Assembly (NCBI GenBank): GCA_902470455.1
Contig: CABRGI010000076.1
Location: 1 to 5,129, forward strand
DNA: 5,129 nucleotides
From: an uncultured Parvimonas sp.
GTDB taxonomy: Bacteria > Bacillota > Clostridia > Tissierellales > Peptoniphilaceae
Reading direction: 5' to 3'
A model generated the notes under the pieces. The model saw only the letters and a list, made by a program, of their open reading frames with translations, was not told the origin of the DNA and made no database searches. The position numbers were made by a program, and so were the translations under genes. Every line of letters starts with the position of its first letter. Position 1 is the first letter of the stretch. Of the stretch, positions 2,298 to 5,129 are shown piece by piece.

Positions 2298-5129
2298 ATG
2301 AGAAAAAAAGAAATTATTCACAGAGCTTTATCCTTATTTTTAGCATGTGTAATTTTTTTTGGAACAATATTTAGTAGTGGTAACTTGTTTGCAGAAGGTG
2401 TTGACCGTGTAAATACAAAAATTACTAAATTTGAAATTAAAGATAAAGATGGTAATCCTATACCGGAAGGTCAAGTACATGGGTATTGGAGCAAGTTCCG
2501 TTTGGAAATGGATTGGGATGCGAGTTCCTATGGAAAGACATTAAAAGCAGGAGATTACTTTATTGTTAAACTACCTAATCAGTTTAGATTTCCAACAGAA
2601 GGTCCAACAGTAGATTTTCCGCTTTATGCACCGGATGGACATACCGTAATAGCTAATGCACATGTTAATTCAAATGGAGCAGATGGTGGTGGAACTGTAA
2701 AGGTTACATTTACAGACTATGTAGTAAATAGAGAAAATATCAAAGGTAATTTGTATTTAGAGGCTACATTTGCTCATAAGAATATAAACGCAGGGGGACA
2801 AAATACCATTGTTATATCAATTGGTGGAGTTCCAACATCTGTTACTATTACTATAGGAGAAAAGCCGGGCCTTAATGATGAAGTGTTTTTTAAATTTTCA
2901 GGAAGAGTTACAGGCAAAGAAACTGAGGCTCAATGGGTGCTTCGTATTAATCACAAAAAAGGAAATTTCTCAAATCTAGTTATAAAAGACGAATTATTTG
3001 TTAGCTCAGGAGAACTTCCACCTGGAATTAATTATATCCCTGAATCTTTTGAGATAAATGAAGTGGAAATGAATAAATATGGAGAGGTAACAAATGTTGT
3101 AAAATCCTATGATTATGCCCAAATGAAGCAATATTTAAAATTTTCTGATAACAATACAAAATATGAATTTAAATTTAGTGAAATGTTGGGAAATACACAA
3201 GGTAAGCAATTTAGAATAGGATATAAAACCACATATATTCCACAACTTAGGTTAAAAAATAAAGCTAAGTTTATCAGTACAGAGGAGACTGTACCAAGAG
3301 AAAGTTATTGGATTAACTCTCAAGCAGGTGGCGGCGGTCAAGGTGACTTAAATCAAAAAATCAAAATTATTAAAATTGATGAAGAAGATAACACAAAAAA
3401 ATTAGCTAATGCGAAATTTAAAATTACAAAAGTTGCTGATGGTACAACTTTTGAATTGACTACAGATGCTAACGGTGAAGCTGTTTCTGACAAACTTGAT
3501 CCTGGTAAGTATAAGATTAAAGAAATAGGAGCTCCTATAGGTTATATTCTCGATGGTAAAGAGTATGACTTAACTATAGTTGGAGGAGAAGCTCTATTCT
3601 ATACAGTTAAGAATAAAAGATCAAAAGTTTCAATTTCTGTTGAAAAGAAATGGGAAGATGCAGAAAACCAAGACGGCAAGAGACCTGAAAGTATAACAGT
3701 TAAGTTACTTGCAGATGATGTAGAAACAGATAAACAACTTACTTTAAAAGCATCAGAAGGCTGGAAGGGTAGCTTTGACAATCTTGATGAATACAAAGAC
3801 GGAAAGAAAATAAAATATACAATAAAGGAAGTTTCAGTTGGAGAAAGGTATACTAGTGTTATTTCAGGTTCAGCTGAAAATGGTTTTAAAGTAACTAATA
3901 CGAGAGAACCTGAAAAAATAAATATATCAGGTAAAAAGACTTGGGATGATAATAATGATCAAGATGGAAAGCGTCCAACATCAATTACAGTAAAATTAAT
4001 GAAAAAAGTTGGTAATGCAGAACCTGTAGTTCACCAAACAAAAGAAGTTACAAAAGAAAATGATTGGAAATACGAATTTAATAATTTACCAAAATATGAA
4101 AAAGGTACAGAAATCACATACAGTATAGAAGAAGTTTCTGTAGCAGGTTATGTAGGTGCATTATCCGGATATAATCTTACAAATACTCATACACCAAGTA
4201 AAATTAATATTAAGGTAGAAAAGGCTTGGGAAGATAAAGATAATCAAGACGGAGTAAGACCTACAAGTGTAACAATTAAGTTACTTGCAAACGGAAAACC
4301 AACTAATAAAACTATTACTTTAACAAAAGAAAATGGTTGGAAGGGAAGTTTTGACAATCTTGATGAATACAAAGACGGAACGAAAATAGTTTATACAGTT
4401 AAGGAAGAAACTGTTGGAAACGGATATAATAGTAATGTTATAGGAAGTGCGGAAGACGGATTTAAGGTAATAAATACAAGACAACCTGAAAAAGTAAATG
4501 TATCAGGAGAAAAGACTTGGAATGATAATAACAACCAAGATGGAAAAAGACCTGAAATAATAAAGATTAAATTAATTAAGAAAATAGGCAATGGAGAACC
4601 TGAAGTTGTAAAAACAGAAGAAGTAAAAGCTGATGCAACAGGTAAATGGACTTACTCTTTTGAAAATCTTGATAAATATAAAAACGGACAAGAGATAAAA
4701 TATTCTATTGAAGAAGAAGCTGTAGCCGAATATACAACAAAAGTAAATGGATATGACGTTACAAATACACATACACCTGAAAAGACATCATTATCAGGAG
4801 AAAAGACTTGGGATGATGCAAATAACCAAGATGGAAAAAGACCTGATAATATCAAAGTTATTCTAAATAAAACTGTAGATGGAGTAACAAGTAAAGTAAC
4901 TGATAAAGTAGTTACAAAAGGTGCAAATGATAAATGGGAATATGAATTCAAGAATTTACCAAAATATGAAAATGGTAAATTAATAACTTATTCTATAGAT
5001 GAAGAAGAAGTACCGGGATATAAAAAAACTATAGATGGAAATAATATTAAGAATTCATATACACCTGGAAAAACAAAAGTATCAGGAGAAAAGACTTGGG
5101 ATGACAATGATAACCAAGATGGAAAGAGA
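2298..5129 (+). CDS. Cna-type surface adhesin (MSCRAMM-like), 3' end outside the window
   Basis: This gene has 944 codons without a stop and is open at the window's end. It encodes a cell-surface protein expected to bind host extracellular matrix and to be anchored by sortase, although the LPxTG end is not in view. Residues 1-32 are a signal peptide (MRKKEIIHRA, hydrophobic core, cleavage likely after NLFA). Residues 33-187 resemble the MSCRAMM N2 Ig-like domain, with GDYFIVKLP and TFTDYV (137-142). Residues 188-330 resemble the collagen-binding/N3 domain, including the IGYKTTY strand. A GGGG linker (344-347) leads to one SpaA-type isopeptide domain (350-442) with K359, E409 in YKIKEIGAPIGY, and N439. 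Cna-B stalk domains follow at 443-539, 540-634, 635-731, 732-828 and 829-924, plus a partial one from 925. Each complete one keeps the K-x-W lysine, the YxxxE glutamate and the terminal Asn needed for an internal isopeptide bond. The only cysteine I find is in the signal peptide. It is transcribed from its own promoter. The ligand cannot be read from sequence. Confidence 0.9.
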   Translation, partial: MRKKEIIHRALSLFLACVIFFGTIFSSGNLFAEGVDRVNTKITKFEIKDKDGNPIPEGQVHGYWSKFRLEMDWDASSYGKTLKAGDYFIVKLPNQFRFPTEGPTVDFPLYAPDGHTVIANAHVNSNGADGGGTVKVTFTDYVVNRENIKGNLYLEATFAHKNINAGGQNTIVISIGGVPTSVTITIGEKPGLNDEVFFKFSGRVTGKETEAQWVLRINHKKGNFSNLVIKDELFVSSGELPPGINYIPESFEINEVEMNKYGEVTNVVKSYDYAQMKQYLKFSDNNTKYEFKFSEMLGNTQGKQFRIGYKTTYIPQLRLKNKAKFISTEETVPRESYWINSQAGGGGQGDLNQKIKIIKIDEEDNTKKLANAKFKITKVADGTTFELTTDANGEAVSDKLDPGKYKIKEIGAPIGYILDGKEYDLTIVGGEALFYTVKNKRSKVSISVEKKWEDAENQDGKRPESITVKLLADDVETDKQLTLKASEGWKGSFDNLDEYKDGKKIKYTIKEVSVGERYTSVISGSAENGFKVTNTREPEKINISGKKTWDDNNDQDGKRPTSITVKLMKKVGNAEPVVHQTKEVTKENDWKYEFNNLPKYEKGTEITYSIEEVSVAGYVGALSGYNLTNTHTPSKINIKVEKAWEDKDNQDGVRPTSVTIKLLANGKPTNKTITLTKENGWKGSFDNLDEYKDGTKIVYTVKEETVGNGYNSNVIGSAEDGFKVINTRQPEKVNVSGEKTWNDNNNQDGKRPEIIKIKLIKKIGNGEPEVVKTEEVKADATGKWTYSFENLDKYKNGQEIKYSIEEEAVAEYTTKVNGYDVTNTHTPEKTSLSGEKTWDDANNQDGKRPDNIKVILNKTVDGVTSKVTDKVVTKGANDKWEYEFKNLPKYENGKLITYSIDEEEVPGYKKTIDGNNIKNSYTPGKTKVSGEKTWDDNDNQDGKR
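3624..5129 (+). repeat. Cna-B domain repeat array in the adhesin stalk
   Basis: Five complete units start at 3624, 3915, 4200, 4491 and 4782 (97, 95, 97, 97 and 96 residues), and a sixth starts at 5070 and is cut off. Each opens with K-[VIT]-x-[ILV]-x-x-[EK]-K-x-W, then NQDG or DQDG followed by [KV]RP in complete units. Units 1 and 3 share WKGSFDNLDEYKDG and the ending GFKV[TI]NTR. Units 2, 4 and 5 share the W-x-Y-x-F and TPx endings. The first four are thus two copies of a two-domain unit. A 31-base identical stretch (3774-3804 and 4350-4380) is 576 bases apart, exactly one di-domain. Units 5 and 6 share 23 identical bases (4794-4816 and 5082-5104). Such arrays change length by recombination. 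Confidence 0.88.

Noticed and set aside
3599..4951. Minus-strand open frames opposite the adhesin
   Set aside because: They are antisense shadows that recur because the Cna-B repeats recur; the translations (PSW, SSLPSW-like) only mirror the repeat coding strand.

Overview
The window comes from an AT-rich, Gram-positive, probably strictly anaerobic bacterium. The evidence is strong AGGAGG-type ribosome binding sites, Cna-type surface adhesin architecture, a thioredoxin-like/CcdA pair with a probable selenocysteine codon, and CGTCATCTCGACC-type intergenic repeats. A Tissierellia-type Gram-positive anaerobic coccus (Peptoniphilus/Anaerococcus/Finegoldia relatives) fits best, but that placement is inference from style, not from a marker gene.

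Layout. Bases 1-668 contain no convincing gene. They hold a 55-base direct repeat (1-55 and 372-426), each copy followed by strong hairpins, and between them a roughly 209-base element with inverted ends. Bases 735-1334 encode a membrane-anchored thioredoxin-like protein whose frame is crossed by one TGA. That TGA sits exactly at the first position of the CxxC active site and reads U-H-A-C if it is selenocysteine. Overlapping its end, 1324-2062 is a ccdA-type membrane thiol transporter gene. A 46-base insertion flanked by a 19-base direct repeat breaks its frame; removing 46 bases restores a 230-residue protein. A clear intrinsic terminator (2088-2125) ends this operon.

After a strong promoter with an inverted repeat over its -35 region, an adhesin gene starts at 2298 and runs off the window at 5129 (944 codons seen, no stop). 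It has a signal peptide, an MSCRAMM-like collagen-binding-type head, one SpaA-type isopeptide domain, and five complete plus one partial Cna-B stalk domains arranged as an alternating two-domain unit.

How they work together. CcdA would carry electrons across the membrane to the outward-facing thioredoxin-like protein, whose Sec/Cys pair would reduce extracellular disulfides or peroxides. The adhesin is a separate transcription unit. Its mature part has no cysteine that I can find, so it is not an obvious client of the thiol relay; its stability would come from Lys-Asn isopeptide bonds. The most interesting points are the probable Sec codon and the 46-base repeat-flanked disruption of ccdA in adjacent genes of one operon.
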